This document shows positions 1-8,695 of a stretch of 64,000 nucleotides of DNA, piece after piece (the first letter of the stretch is position 1; every line of letters starts with the position of its first letter). Origin of the DNA: Mesorhizobium amorphae (lineage in GTDB: Bacteria; Pseudomonadota; Alphaproteobacteria; Rhizobiales; Rhizobiaceae); assembly GCF_014843845.1 (NCBI RefSeq), contig NZ_JHQS01000063.1:51972-115971 (forward strand), given 5' to 3'. Under the pieces are notes generated by a model. The model was not told where the DNA came from. It did no database searches and saw only the letters and a list, made by a program, of their open reading frames with translations. The position numbers were made by a program, and so were the translations under genes.

Positions 1-468
1 ACTCAGAAATCGGAAGACATCGTGAAGTTCTTTGCCGGAGCCGGCAATCTCGGCGCGGCGCGCGGCATCTGCGTCGGCACCGAGGAAGAGTGCGGCAGCA
101 AGAGCGAGACGAACAAGGCGCCGGCCAAGAAATCCAGCCTCGACATGCTGATCAATTTCGGACTGGATTCCGCCGAGCTCGACGCGACCGCCCGCTCCGA
201 GCTCGACGAGTTCGCCAAAGCGCTGAAAGACAGCCGGTTGAGCACACTCAGCTTCGTCGTCGAGGGTTACACCGATGCCTCCGGCTCGGCCCGCTACAAT
301 GAGGGACTGTCGCAACGAAGGGCAAAATCGGTGACCGCCTTCCTGACGTCCAGCGGTGTCGAGGCAGCCCGCATCAAGGCGATTGGCATGGGCGAAAACA
401 ATCCGCGCGCCCCCAATCCCTATGATCCGGTCAACCGACGGGTGGAGATGCGCATAAGCGCGCAATAA
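1..468 (+). CDS. OmpA-family C-terminal domain protein (5' end outside window)
   Basis: The frame is open to the left edge, so the gene starts upstream; the GTG at 22 is only an internal codon. The visible ~155 residues hold an OmpA-like peptidoglycan-binding domain. The strand/helix pattern begins at INFGLDSAELD, followed by VEGYTDASGSARYNEGLSQRRA and the terminal NPYDPVNRRVEMRI signature. Such domains bind diaminopimelate in peptidoglycan, so a periplasmic or outer-membrane-anchored protein is expected. The signal peptide cannot be seen. It is convergent with the caspase-fold gene, 48 bases away. The link to the T6SS genes is by proximity only. Confidence 0.85.
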   Translation, partial: TQKSEDIVKFFAGAGNLGAARGICVGTEEECGSKSETNKAPAKKSSLDMLINFGLDSAELDATARSELDEFAKALKDSRLSTLSFVVEGYTDASGSARYNEGLSQRRAKSVTAFLTSSGVEAARIKAIGMGENNPRAPNPYDPVNRRVEMRISAQ

Positions 469-516
469 CCAGCGCCGGCGCCTGTCGCGCCGGGCTGTCG
501 AACAGAGCCCGGTCCG

Positions 517-2160
517 TCAGTTCTTGTTGAGCGCGCCGCCGACCGCCACGCCGGTGCCGAAGATCAGCGCCTTGGTCAGGAAGTCGTTGTTGTTCTCAGG
601 CGGCGGGGAGTCTTCCCGCCCAACCAAGGTATCGCGGTCGGTGCGCTTCTTCTGAACGACCTGCTGTTGTTTCTTGCGGGGCTTCTGTGCCACCGGCTTT
701 TGCGCGCGGGCCTTCTGCACCGACTGCTTCTTCGGCGGCGCCGGACGGGCCTGATCGGCGGCATGTCTGGCGCGCACGGCGTCCATCATCGGATCCGTCT
801 GGATAACCAGGAACGCCAGTTGCTCGCGCGTCAGGAAGGTGGTCGGCGGCAGACCGTTCTTCTCCTGCCAGTCGCCGATCGCCTGGCGGGTCTTAGGCCC
901 GATGTTTCCGTCAACGCGGCCAAGTTCGTTGCCCAGCGCTTCGACGCGCAACTGCAGGTCGATGCGCCCCTCGCGATCGAGACCGATGGCGCTTTCCGTC
1001 AGCTCGGAACCGAGCGCCTGCTTCATGTCGTCCGAAATGCCGACCGACGTGCGCACGGCAGAGCCGGAGTTGGCGTTCGCCTCGTCCGTATCGACTGCTG
1101 CGACTTGCCGGTCTTCGGCTTTGGGGTCGTTCAATTCATCGATGCTCAGCCGCGCCACGGTGGCGAAGCGGCCGCTTGGAAACTGCTCGAGATAGGCTTC
1201 GTAGAACGGCACCGAGTTGCGCTTGGAGGCTTCATCCCAGAGGCGCTGTTCGACTTCCCAGGACGGAGGCTCACCAACCACCAGGGCAGGAGCGGCTGCC
1301 GCCGCGGCGCCGGTCGCGTCGGTGGTCGGCTTTGCCGCAGGCGCCGCCACGACGGGTTTGCCAATGAAGACCTCGCGCCCCAGCGACGCGTTATGCCACG
1401 GGCGCTGGCGACCTTTGGTGGTCTCGGTCACTTCACCGCGTACGCGCGTCAGCGCGCTCTGGATCTCAATGCCTGGTTCGGTCAGGTGCCTGGCGAGTGC
1501 GGTGGAGTAGGGACTGTTGATACCGTTGCCGTCGAAGGCGATGGCGCCCGGATCCGTCGCGTAGGCAATCAGGATACCGCCGGTGCCGACGCCTTCCGAT
1601 CTTGCTTCGATCGGCGCCAGGCCTGAGCCCAGCGAGCGCGACTTCGGCAGCGAGGCAGCCAGCGTCCTGGCGAGCGGATTGTCGCGGCAGGCATCGAGGA
1701 TGATGACGCCGACTGCCGGGTCGGACGGCAATGCCGCCATGAACTCGTCGATCTGGACGGTACGGGTCTTGAGATAGGCGGGCGACGTCAGCTCGGCGTC
1801 GACCGGAATGAGGAAATTCTTGCCGTCGACCTGCATGCCGTGGCCGGCATAGAAAATGACGGCAAGGTCGGCATCGTAGGATTGCTCGGTGAACCGGCTG
1901 ATCAGGCTGTGCATGCCGGCATTGTCCTGATCCACCCCCTCGATTACCTCGAAGCCGGCATTGCGCAGGGTCGATGCGATCAGGTGGGCATCGTTGGCGG
2001 GATTGGGCAAGGCAACCGCATGGACGTATTTGCTGTTGCCGATCACCAGCGCCACGCGTTTGACGTCGGGCGCGGCAGCATCGGGTGCTGCAGCCTGGGC
2101 GCCAAGCGAGGCTAGGACAAACAGGATAATTCCGCTCACAAGGACGGCGAACGCTTTCAT
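517..2160 (-). CDS. Secreted caspase-family (C14) protein with C-terminal peptidoglycan-binding-like region
   Basis: 547 residues. A signal peptide (about 1-24) precedes a caspase p20-like domain (about 34-270). The catalytic dyad is visible: His107 in FYAGHGMQ and Cys158 in ILDACRDNP. A stretch near 400-455 (NIGPKTRQAIGDWQEKNGLP) resembles a PG_binding_1 repeat. The tail is basic (KPRKKQQQVVQKK), then a short hydrophobic segment near the end. Bacterial C14 proteins are Arg/Lys-directed or uncharacterised proteases; this one should act in the periplasm. The start is ATG at 2160, just before the signal peptide. It is transcribed toward the OmpA-domain gene. Substrate and any role in the T6SS are unknown. 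Confidence 0.85.
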   Translation of the reverse strand: MKAFAVLVSGIILFVLASLGAQAAAPDAAAPDVKRVALVIGNSKYVHAVALPNPANDAHLIASTLRNAGFEVIEGVDQDNAGMHSLISRFTEQSYDADLAVIFYAGHGMQVDGKNFLIPVDAELTSPAYLKTRTVQIDEFMAALPSDPAVGVIILDACRDNPLARTLAASLPKSRSLGSGLAPIEARSEGVGTGGILIAYATDPGAIAFDGNGINSPYSTALARHLTEPGIEIQSALTRVRGEVTETTKGRQRPWHNASLGREVFIGKPVVAAPAAKPTTDATGAAAAAAPALVVGEPPSWEVEQRLWDEASKRNSVPFYEAYLEQFPSGRFATVARLSIDELNDPKAEDRQVAAVDTDEANANSGSAVRTSVGISDDMKQALGSELTESAIGLDREGRIDLQLRVEALGNELGRVDGNIGPKTRQAIGDWQEKNGLPPTTFLTREQLAFLVIQTDPMMDAVRARHAADQARPAPPKKQSVQKARAQKPVAQKPRKKQQQVVQKKRTDRDTLVGREDSPPPENNNDFLTKALIFGTGVAVGGALNKN

Positions 2161-2240
2161 GGATCAGCCCTCCGCCCCACTGGGGCGCGCTATTGTTGTC
2201 TGCGCATGCTAAACTTTCACTAGCGACACAGTCGCTTCTG

Positions 2241-2297
2241 CCAAAACGGCTCTTGAGCGTATGTGATCTCGACCACAGTTTTGGTTCACAAAGAGCC
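2241..2297. repeat. Two interlocked inverted repeats upstream of the caspase gene
   Basis: CCAAAAC (2241-2247) pairs with GTTTTGG (2278-2284), and GGCTCTT (2248-2254) pairs with AAGAGCC (2291-2297). The order a-b-a'-b' is that of an H-type pseudoknot, or of overlapping operator half-sites. It lies in the 212-base gap between the M23 gene stop and the caspase gene start, the likely promoter/leader of the latter. No -35/-10 pair was convincing. The seven-base arms could be chance. Confidence 0.3.
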
Positions 2298-2372
2298 CGA
2301 AAAAAGTTCATTATTGTAACACTTGGCGGCGGGAACACCAACGGTGACGGCGAAACGCTGCAAGGAGCAGGT

Positions 2373-4736
2373 TCAAAGCGTCTTCTGAATCGAGCCTATG
2401 AGGGCCGTGACGGCCTGCTTGTATTTTTCGAACTCCGGAGATGTCTGCCGGACTTCCACCGTGGTCGTCCCCTGGCCCGTCCCGGTCGCCGGCGGGAGCT
2501 TGCGTCCCATCTTCCTTTCGGCCCAGTCGACGACGTAGCTGGCGGACTTGCCGGTGAGAAACGGGTTGGCCTGGATGACGGCCGACCCGAGCACGGCGCT
2601 CAATTGCGACGACCCCGGCGCCGCCAACACCTGATGCGCGCCTTCCATGCCGAGGAAATGGCAGAGATAGAGCCGGCCGGCGGTGATCTGGTGGCCGCGC
2701 GCCCTGAGATAGGCTTCGCCTTCGCGCGCCAGATTGCGCACCATCTCGCGCGAAAGCGTGGCATCGTAGCGCAGCGCGAGCAGATCGGCGGTCGACAGCG
2801 TGCGGGCGAGGTCGGGACGGTATGTGTTCATCATCCGGATCCAGGTCTTTGATATGAACTGGCCGGCGCCGGTTGCCGAAGACAGCGGGTTCTTGGCGCG
2901 GGCACTGCCGCCGCTTTCGACTTGGACGATGCGGTCGGTCAGCGTTTCGACGGCAGGATCGCTCGTTGTTGCGATCGCCGCGGTCACTGTGCCGAGCGGA
3001 TCGATCGCCTGGCCGTTCTGATAGAGTTCGAAATGCAGATGCGGTCCGGTCGACAGACCAGTGGTGCCGATATAGCCGATGATGTCGCCGGCCTTCACCT
3101 TGGTGCCGACACCGCTGGCGATCGCGAATTTCTGCATATGGGCGTAGCGCGTCTCGCGCCCGTTGCCGTTCGCGATCTTCACCAGATTGCCGTAGCCGCC
3201 GCCGTCGCCCTGGAAGGTGATCTCGCCATCGAAGGCGGCCGCGATCGGCGTGCCCACTGGAGCTGCCCAATCGACGCCCTTGTGGATGCGAACCACGCCC
3301 AGAATTGGGTGCTTGCGCGGGCCGAAGGTCGACGTCATGACACCGTTGACCGGCGTGACCATGCCGTTGGTGACCGTCAGCGAGCGCACCTGATCGTCGC
3401 CGCCGACGCAGGCGAATTGGCCGTCGCTCTGCTGGAAGACGAAACAGTCGAGGCTTTTTTCCGTACCCTGCACACCGACATACAAGACCCGCCCGTCGGT
3501 CTCACTCTTGCCGCGCGGCGTTTGCGAATAGATTAGAACCAGACGCTGGTCCTCGCTGGCGAAGGCATCCAGGTCCTGTCCTCGCGACAGATACATGATC
3601 GCTTCGCCGATCACGCCGGTCGGAACCTTGTTGCGCGCGGCCGTCGAATAGATTGCGTCGAGCAGGCGATACTGCCGTTTGTGCGTGCCTTCCTCCTGTG
3701 CCCCCGAATAATTGAACAGATCTTCGCGCACCCAGGGGTCGACACCCGATACGAATGTGCCCATGGAGTTGCGCGTCAGCGTGCCGACAAAGACGTTCTT
3801 GGCATAGATCGAAACCTGCATCAGCGACATCGTCGTCGTCTCGCGCGTCGGCCTGAAGCCACGCATGGCGACGACATAACCCGGTTCCAGGCCGTCGCGG
3901 TTGAACAGGCTTTTGAGGGCTTCTCCCGCCTGCCTGGCATCCTCGGCGGAGAAATGCGCGTCGAGCGCAACGCTGTCCAGGCTGCGGTCGTTGAGGATCT
4001 TCACGAACGTGTCTTCGGTCGCCTCGAAGCGCTGGTACTCGCTGGTGACGGTCGCGACGCTGGTGTTGTTTTCGATCTGGGTCTTCTGGAAGGCGGGAAG
4101 GGCGACCTCGCCGGCATCGATCGTTTCGCCCCAACCTGCTTCGGGATCGTCGGCATCAGCCTGCGGCTGCGCAGTTGCCGGCGTCTCGCCCGCTGCTGGC
4201 GATGGCTGAAGCTCGATCTGCAGGTCGCTGGCTGGCGCGTCGCTGGACGGCACGTCGCCGGACGGCGGTGGCGCGGTCTGCCGCTGCGCCTGGAAGAATG
4301 CGAAATCCTCCTGCGTCGACGGTATGGTGGTCATGAATTTCTCGCTGGCGCTGAGCATCACGTCCGACAGCATTTCGATCTGCGGAGAGACGCCGGCCTG
4401 ATCGAGTTCCGCCGGCCGCGCGATCGACTGGGCCTTCGACGAGGTGTCGGCATCGGGGGCAAGGGTGATCCACATCGGGTCCCCGGCAAGATCGATGATT
4501 GCGGGCACGTAGACGGACGCGTCGGCCGGCACGTCGTCGGCGCCTTCGACAGCGTGCAGGTCCTCGTCCTCGTCGCCGAAGGACCAATAGTCCGCGGTGA
4601 GATAGAAGCCGACGCCCAACGAAATCACTGCGAGCACGGCGAAGCCGGCAGCGAACCTCAGCCACAGCCTGCGCCTGCGAAGCGCCAGGCGGGCCTGCTT
4701 CTTTGCCTTGAAGCTGGTGTCGATGCTGTGCGTCAC
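2373..4736 (-). CDS. Membrane-anchored M23 metallopeptidase fused to a lytic-transglycosylase-like domain
   Basis: 787 residues from GTG at 4736, chosen because that codon overlaps the upstream gene's stop as GTGA. A basic N-terminus and one membrane segment (about 24-46) are followed by a long periplasmic region. The LytM/M23 zinc endopeptidase domain has its ligands in HKGVD (485-489) and HLHF (566-569), with the TRYAH motif between. After it, the sequence VESGGSARAKNP...SATGAGQF...TW (from about 604, Glu607 as candidate general acid) looks like an SLT-type muramidase domain. One polypeptide would cut both peptide cross-links and glycan strands. Its place beside T6SS genes suggests opening the wall for the apparatus, an inference. 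Confidence 0.85.
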   Translation of the reverse strand: MTHSIDTSFKAKKQARLALRRRRLWLRFAAGFAVLAVISLGVGFYLTADYWSFGDEDEDLHAVEGADDVPADASVYVPAIIDLAGDPMWITLAPDADTSSKAQSIARPAELDQAGVSPQIEMLSDVMLSASEKFMTTIPSTQEDFAFFQAQRQTAPPPSGDVPSSDAPASDLQIELQPSPAAGETPATAQPQADADDPEAGWGETIDAGEVALPAFQKTQIENNTSVATVTSEYQRFEATEDTFVKILNDRSLDSVALDAHFSAEDARQAGEALKSLFNRDGLEPGYVVAMRGFRPTRETTTMSLMQVSIYAKNVFVGTLTRNSMGTFVSGVDPWVREDLFNYSGAQEEGTHKRQYRLLDAIYSTAARNKVPTGVIGEAIMYLSRGQDLDAFASEDQRLVLIYSQTPRGKSETDGRVLYVGVQGTEKSLDCFVFQQSDGQFACVGGDDQVRSLTVTNGMVTPVNGVMTSTFGPRKHPILGVVRIHKGVDWAAPVGTPIAAAFDGEITFQGDGGGYGNLVKIANGNGRETRYAHMQKFAIASGVGTKVKAGDIIGYIGTTGLSTGPHLHFELYQNGQAIDPLGTVTAAIATTSDPAVETLTDRIVQVESGGSARAKNPLSSATGAGQFISKTWIRMMNTYRPDLARTLSTADLLALRYDATLSREMVRNLAREGEAYLRARGHQITAGRLYLCHFLGMEGAHQVLAAPGSSQLSAVLGSAVIQANPFLTGKSASYVVDWAERKMGRKLPPATGTGQGTTTVEVRQTSPEFEKYKQAVTALIGSIQKTL

Positions 4737-5143
4737 GGATTGCGTCCGGTCAGGAAAAACGTCCACCGCGCCTGTTCGAGCGTGTCGACTTCGAGAAAGC
4801 CCGCGGCGATATGGCCGCGCTGCCAGCATTCATCGATGCCGCGGATCGAGAAGCGCCGCCGCTCGATGCACATTTCGGTCGACCCGTTCAGGATCGCGTG
4901 ACCGAAGACATCGGTGGCGTAGATGTAGACGTAGCGGTTGGTCAGCTCCTCGCGGATGACGTTCACGCACTGGTTCGCGCCGATGGTCCACCAGCCGTCG
5001 GTCTGGTCGGCATTGTCGACCTTCTGGCCGACGGCAAGATTGACGACATCGAGCGTCTGGTTGCAGACGGTGAATTCGGCGCGCGCGGGATTGGACGACA
5101 GGATGGCCAGAAGTGCCGCGCCCAGGATCACGGCAAGCTTCAT
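4733..5143 (-). CDS. Exported DUF1036-family protein
   Basis: 136 residues. The start (ATG 5143) is placed at the signal peptide MKLAVILGAALLAILSSNPARA rather than at the longer open frame. The mature part has EFTVCNQTLDVVNLAVGQK, WWTIGANQC, YVYIYATD and several cysteines (CNQT, NQC, MCIE, ECW), the usual pattern of small secreted DUF1036 proteins of Alphaproteobacteria. No function is established for the family. Its stop overlaps the start of the M23/SLT gene (GTGA), so the two are probably co-translated and may work in the same periplasmic process. Confidence 0.8.
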   Translation of the reverse strand: MKLAVILGAALLAILSSNPARAEFTVCNQTLDVVNLAVGQKVDNADQTDGWWTIGANQCVNVIREELTNRYVYIYATDVFGHAILNGSTEMCIERRRFSIRGIDECWQRGHIAAGFLEVDTLEQARWTFFLTGRNP

Positions 5144-5308
5144 GCGACCCGTCAGCAGCGCTCTATCTCTTTGTTTTGACGCAATTCCGGACGGAAAACC
5201 GCTATGCACTTTTCCTGGAATTGCTCTAGCCCAATCACGCTGTTTCGTGGGCGAGGGGACGGGCGGGAAGGAAGAACGCATTCGGCGGAGTTCCATCGGG
5301 CGCCCATG

Positions 5309-7762
5309 CTACCCGCCGAGCCGGAAATATTTGGCGGTGGCGGAGAATTCTGATCCGCTGGTCTCGATCTCTTCGAGAATCCTGGGCAGGACCACCGAAG
5401 CCGGCGTCGGCGCGGAGAAGGCCGCCGCCTGGATGTCTCGCGGGCCGGTGATAACCAGGATGATCTGCGGCACGGCCTTGCCGGCCGCCTTGTCGGCGGC
5501 GCCGAGGCCGATCGGGATTTTGAAGGTCGCTCTATCCGATTGCACGACCATGCGGTCGTCGAGGTTGAAGGCCATGCCCTTGTGGTCGATCAGCAGCACG
5601 CTGGAGACCAGGCCGCCACGCGTCACCAGCGTGCCGCCGATCGGCGAGCCGTCCGGGACCGATGTCCGGTCGAGAACGAGCTGCGGCTTGTCGGTGGCGG
5701 TCCGGCCCAGAAAGCCCAGGAAACTGGTGATCTCGCACTGGGTCGGTTGGATGAGGCGGACGCTTATGTCAGGCTCTACATGGAACTTCGCCTGGAAGTC
5801 TTGCAGCATGCGCTCGAAGGGCTGGACTTCCGTGCCAAATCCCTCGATCGCGGCGGATTTGTCGGTCGCCGCCGTCAGGGTCGCATAGAAACAGTCGCCG
5901 CCACTGAAGTCGCGCACCCAGGCGGCGCGCAGCGCCATGGCGCCGACGGCCGCCGGCACTTCCGGTTTGGGCATGTTCAAGGCGACATCCGTGTCGGGCG
6001 GGTTGGCTACAGGTGGTTCAGGCGGCTGCGCCGGTGCGGTCTTGGCTTCCGGCTGGGCTGTCTCGGGTTCGGGTGCTTGCGCCGTTGCCTTAGGCTTCGT
6101 CGGCTGGCTGGCCGGTTGCTCGGGCTTCTGTGTCACCACGATCTCAGGCTGGGGCGGGGGCGCAGCTTTCTCGACCGGTGCAGGGGCTGGAGCGGTCTTG
6201 GCGGGCGGTGGGACTGGTGCAATCTTGGGCGGCGCAACCGTCTCCTGGCTGTCGCGGGTCACGGTCTCCGGCTGGGGTGCCGGCGGCGCCTTTTCGGTTG
6301 GGGCCTGTTCGGGCGGCGCTTGTTCGGTTGGAGCTTGCGTCTCGGCTGCCGTCGGCTTCGGGGTTTCCTCGACTGGTGGGAGAGGTTCGGCCGGTTGTGC
6401 AGGCTCCGGCTTTTGGTCGGCCGCGGCATCTGCCGGACTTTCGGCTGGCGGCGCCGTTGTCTGCGCTTGAGGCTCCTCCGGCGGCACCGGCTTTGCCGGT
6501 TCCGGCGCGTTGGACGCGCTATCGGTCGGGGCTGGTTTTGGTGCCTCCGGCACCGAAAGCGTTGTCTTGCCGGCAGGCGGTGACGGCGCCGGCGTCAGGA
6601 TGCCGCTGAGATAGATGCCTGCCCCCGATACCACGGCCAACGCCGCCACGGCGGCGATTGCGATGTTTCGGGTCGTTTTGGGCTTTGCGGCGGCAGGAGG
6701 CGCGACCGCGCGTGGGGCGGCCTTCGAAGGTCGCGGTTCGGACAGATGCGCCGGTCGGACGTGCGGAACGAAGCGCTGTTCTCCGGGGGCCCTTGAAGGC
6801 TGCTCCTGGGTTCTGGGGGCAGGCGCCAATGTTCCTCCAGCTCGTGGCAAGCCCGGCCGCTCGCGCGGCTTGAGCGAGGCCGGCGGCGCCGTTGCTTCGC
6901 TGTCGGTGTCATCGCGCGTCATCCTGGCGATTTCAGCCATGCTGGCCGGCCGGTCGCGCGGATCCGGCTGCAGCATCGCTTCGACAATGTCCCTGAAATC
7001 GGCATCGATGTCGGAGAGGTCAGGGACGGTCCGGCGCTTTTCCACGATCTCGAACTGGGAGCCGCTCATGTCGATCGGTTTGCCGCGCAGCGCCGCGGCC
7101 AGCACCAATCCCAGGCTGTAGATATCGGACTGCTCGCTGACATCGCCGCCGTAGAGGCCAAGCTGCTCGGGCGAAACGTAATTGTACTTTCCAGCAAATT
7201 TTCCGCCGATCAGCGTCTCGCCGCCCACCGTCGCCGAGCGCGCTATGCCGAAATCGATGATCTTGGCGCGGTCGACCCGGCCGCCCGGCAGGATGATGTT
7301 ATCGGGAGAGAGGTCGCGGTGTATGGCTCCGGCCTGGTGCACAGCACTCAGGCCGGAGGCGAGGCGATGGCACAGCTTGCGCACATCCTGCAGTGCCATG
7401 GCGCCGCGCCGCATGACGTCGAACAGCGATTGACCGTCGACGAACTCCATGGCGAGGTACGGGCGGCCGATGCCGGGATCGATGGTGAAGACGTGATAGC
7501 GAACCACTGCGTCATGCGACAGGTGATTGAGGATCGACGCTTCCTTCTTGAACAGGGACAGGATCGTCTGGTCGCGGGCGAACTCGGGTAGGACGATCTT
7601 GATCGCGACATGGTCGCCGGTCTGGATGTTGTGGCCACGGTAGACCTCGCCCATGCCGCCGAATGCAATGCGCTCATCGAGTTCGTAGATGCCGCTGAGC
7701 TGCGTGCCCACGCCGGTGCTGGCCAGGTTCGGCGAGATTCGCGTCTTGTCGTCGGGGCTCAT
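5309..7762 (-). CDS. ppkA: Transmembrane Ser/Thr protein kinase PpkA (T6SS)
   Basis: 817 residues. The N-terminal cytoplasmic Hanks-type kinase domain (about 26-275) has a glycine loop (FGGMGEVYRG), Lys55 in VAIK, HRDLSPDN (Asp150) and DFG (170-172). A basic linker leads to one membrane segment (365-388). A long Pro/Ala/Glu/Gln-rich stretch follows to about 610, then a globular C-terminal, presumably periplasmic domain (DFSGGDCFYATL...ITGPRDI). This is the PpkA layout of T6SS threonine-phosphorylation pathways, in which FHA proteins are substrates; two FHA genes are in this locus. It lies 6 bases downstream of the phosphatase gene, so kinase and antagonist are co-expressed. Confidence 0.92.
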   Translation of the reverse strand: MSPDDKTRISPNLASTGVGTQLSGIYELDERIAFGGMGEVYRGHNIQTGDHVAIKIVLPEFARDQTILSLFKKEASILNHLSHDAVVRYHVFTIDPGIGRPYLAMEFVDGQSLFDVMRRGAMALQDVRKLCHRLASGLSAVHQAGAIHRDLSPDNIILPGGRVDRAKIIDFGIARSATVGGETLIGGKFAGKYNYVSPEQLGLYGGDVSEQSDIYSLGLVLAAALRGKPIDMSGSQFEIVEKRRTVPDLSDIDADFRDIVEAMLQPDPRDRPASMAEIARMTRDDTDSEATAPPASLKPRERPGLPRAGGTLAPAPRTQEQPSRAPGEQRFVPHVRPAHLSEPRPSKAAPRAVAPPAAAKPKTTRNIAIAAVAALAVVSGAGIYLSGILTPAPSPPAGKTTLSVPEAPKPAPTDSASNAPEPAKPVPPEEPQAQTTAPPAESPADAAADQKPEPAQPAEPLPPVEETPKPTAAETQAPTEQAPPEQAPTEKAPPAPQPETVTRDSQETVAPPKIAPVPPPAKTAPAPAPVEKAAPPPQPEIVVTQKPEQPASQPTKPKATAQAPEPETAQPEAKTAPAQPPEPPVANPPDTDVALNMPKPEVPAAVGAMALRAAWVRDFSGGDCFYATLTAATDKSAAIEGFGTEVQPFERMLQDFQAKFHVEPDISVRLIQPTQCEITSFLGFLGRTATDKPQLVLDRTSVPDGSPIGGTLVTRGGLVSSVLLIDHKGMAFNLDDRMVVQSDRATFKIPIGLGAADKAAGKAVPQIILVITGPRDIQAAAFSAPTPASVVLPRILEEIETSGSEFSATAKYFRLGG

Positions 7763-7768
7763 CAGCCG

Positions 7769-8542
7769 CTATTCCCCCGCTCTGGGCCGGTCCGGATGCA
7801 GCGTCTGCCCGTTGCGCGCATCTCCGATCTTCACCAGCACGATGGTGACATTGTCCGTTCCGCCGCGCGCCAGCACCGTTTGAAGCAGGCTTTCGCATGC
7901 CGCGCGCGGTTTGCCCGCCACCGCCGCAGCCTCTATCTCGGCGTCGCTGACATGCGCCGTCAACCCATCGGTGCCCAGCACGAAAATGTCGCCCGGCATG
8001 AGCTCGCCTTGCTGGAAATCGATGACGACATCATCGCTGACACCGACCGCATGGGTGATGACATTGCGGCGCGGCCAGGTCAGCGCTTCGGCTTCACTGA
8101 TGACGCCGCGGTCAAGAAGCTCCTGAACCTCGGTATGGTCTCTCGAAACCTGCGAGATCGACGCGTTGCGGATTAGGTAGATACGACTGTCGCCTGCCCA
8201 CAGGCAGGCAAAGCGTCCATCCATCGCCAGAAGGGCGGCGAAGGTCGAGCCGATGGTTATGCCGCGCGTTCGCGATATCCGGCGGATTTCGGCATTGGCC
8301 CGGCTCAGCCTGTCCTCGAAGCGTGCGCGAAGGTCGGGCGCCGAGCTGGCTATGCCGATCGTTGCCAGATGATCGACGATGCTGGCCGAAGCAACCTCTC
8401 CGGCCTCATGTCCACCCATGCCGTCGGCCACCACCCAGAGCCCGGTTTGCGGCTCGACCAGATAGTTGTCCTCATTGTGCTCGCGCACACAGCCCTTGTG
8501 ACTGACGCCGAAGCTTTCAAAGGGAAGGGCGACATTGTTCAA
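7769..8542 (-). CDS. pppA: PP2C-family protein phosphatase PppA (T6SS)
   Basis: 257 residues, a single PP2C/SpoIIE-like domain. Metal-binding motifs are visible: REHNEDN (20-26), VVADGMGGHEAG (DGMGG 40-44), FVLGTDGLT and GGTDNVTIVLV. The only start in frame that keeps the whole domain is TTG at 8542, overlapping the stop of the 51-codon ORF upstream as TTGA. PppA removes phosphate from proteins phosphorylated by PpkA and so damps T6SS activity. In Agrobacterium PppA is fused to TagF; here TagF is a separate gene some 14 kb away. Confidence 0.92.
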   Translation of the reverse strand: MNNVALPFESFGVSHKGCVREHNEDNYLVEPQTGLWVVADGMGGHEAGEVASASIVDHLATIGIASSAPDLRARFEDRLSRANAEIRRISRTRGITIGSTFAALLAMDGRFACLWAGDSRIYLIRNASISQVSRDHTEVQELLDRGVISEAEALTWPRRNVITHAVGVSDDVVIDFQQGELMPGDIFVLGTDGLTAHVSDAEIEAAAVAGKPRAACESLLQTVLARGGTDNVTIVLVKIGDARNGQTLHPDRPRAGE

Positions 8543-8694
8543 TTTGCCACCAAGCGCTTCTCAGGCGTCCTCTGTGGCGCACCGTCGGGCGCTCGCTCGT
8601 GCCAGTCTGCCACAAGCACGAACATTAGAGTATCGAAATCAAGGCCCGGAGGTTCGCGGGCCGGGCAGGGTGTCGTCACAAGCTGGAAGGTCAT
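8539..8694 (-). CDS. Small ORF (51 aa) between tssM1 and pppA, unknown function
   Basis: The ORF starts with ATG at 8694, one base after the tssM1 stop, and ends with a TGA inside the TTGA overlap with pppA. The peptide begins MTFQLVTTPCPAREPP and contains GLDFDTLMFVLVADWHE; the tail is Pro/Arg rich. No signal peptide or recognisable family. The perfect fit into the operon argues that it is translated, at least to couple pppA to tssM1. No strong ribosome-binding site precedes it. It may be a genuine small T6SS regulator or a spacer ORF. Confidence 0.45.
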   Translation of the reverse strand: MTFQLVTTPCPAREPPGLDFDTLMFVLVADWHERAPDGAPQRTPEKRLVAN

Positions 8695-8695
8695 C

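Noticed and set aside
667..1626. 319-codon open frame on the plus strand opposite the caspase gene
   Set aside because: High GC gives long antisense frames; composition is Arg/Gly/Leu rich without family pattern, and the minus-strand frame has a signal peptide and catalytic motifs.
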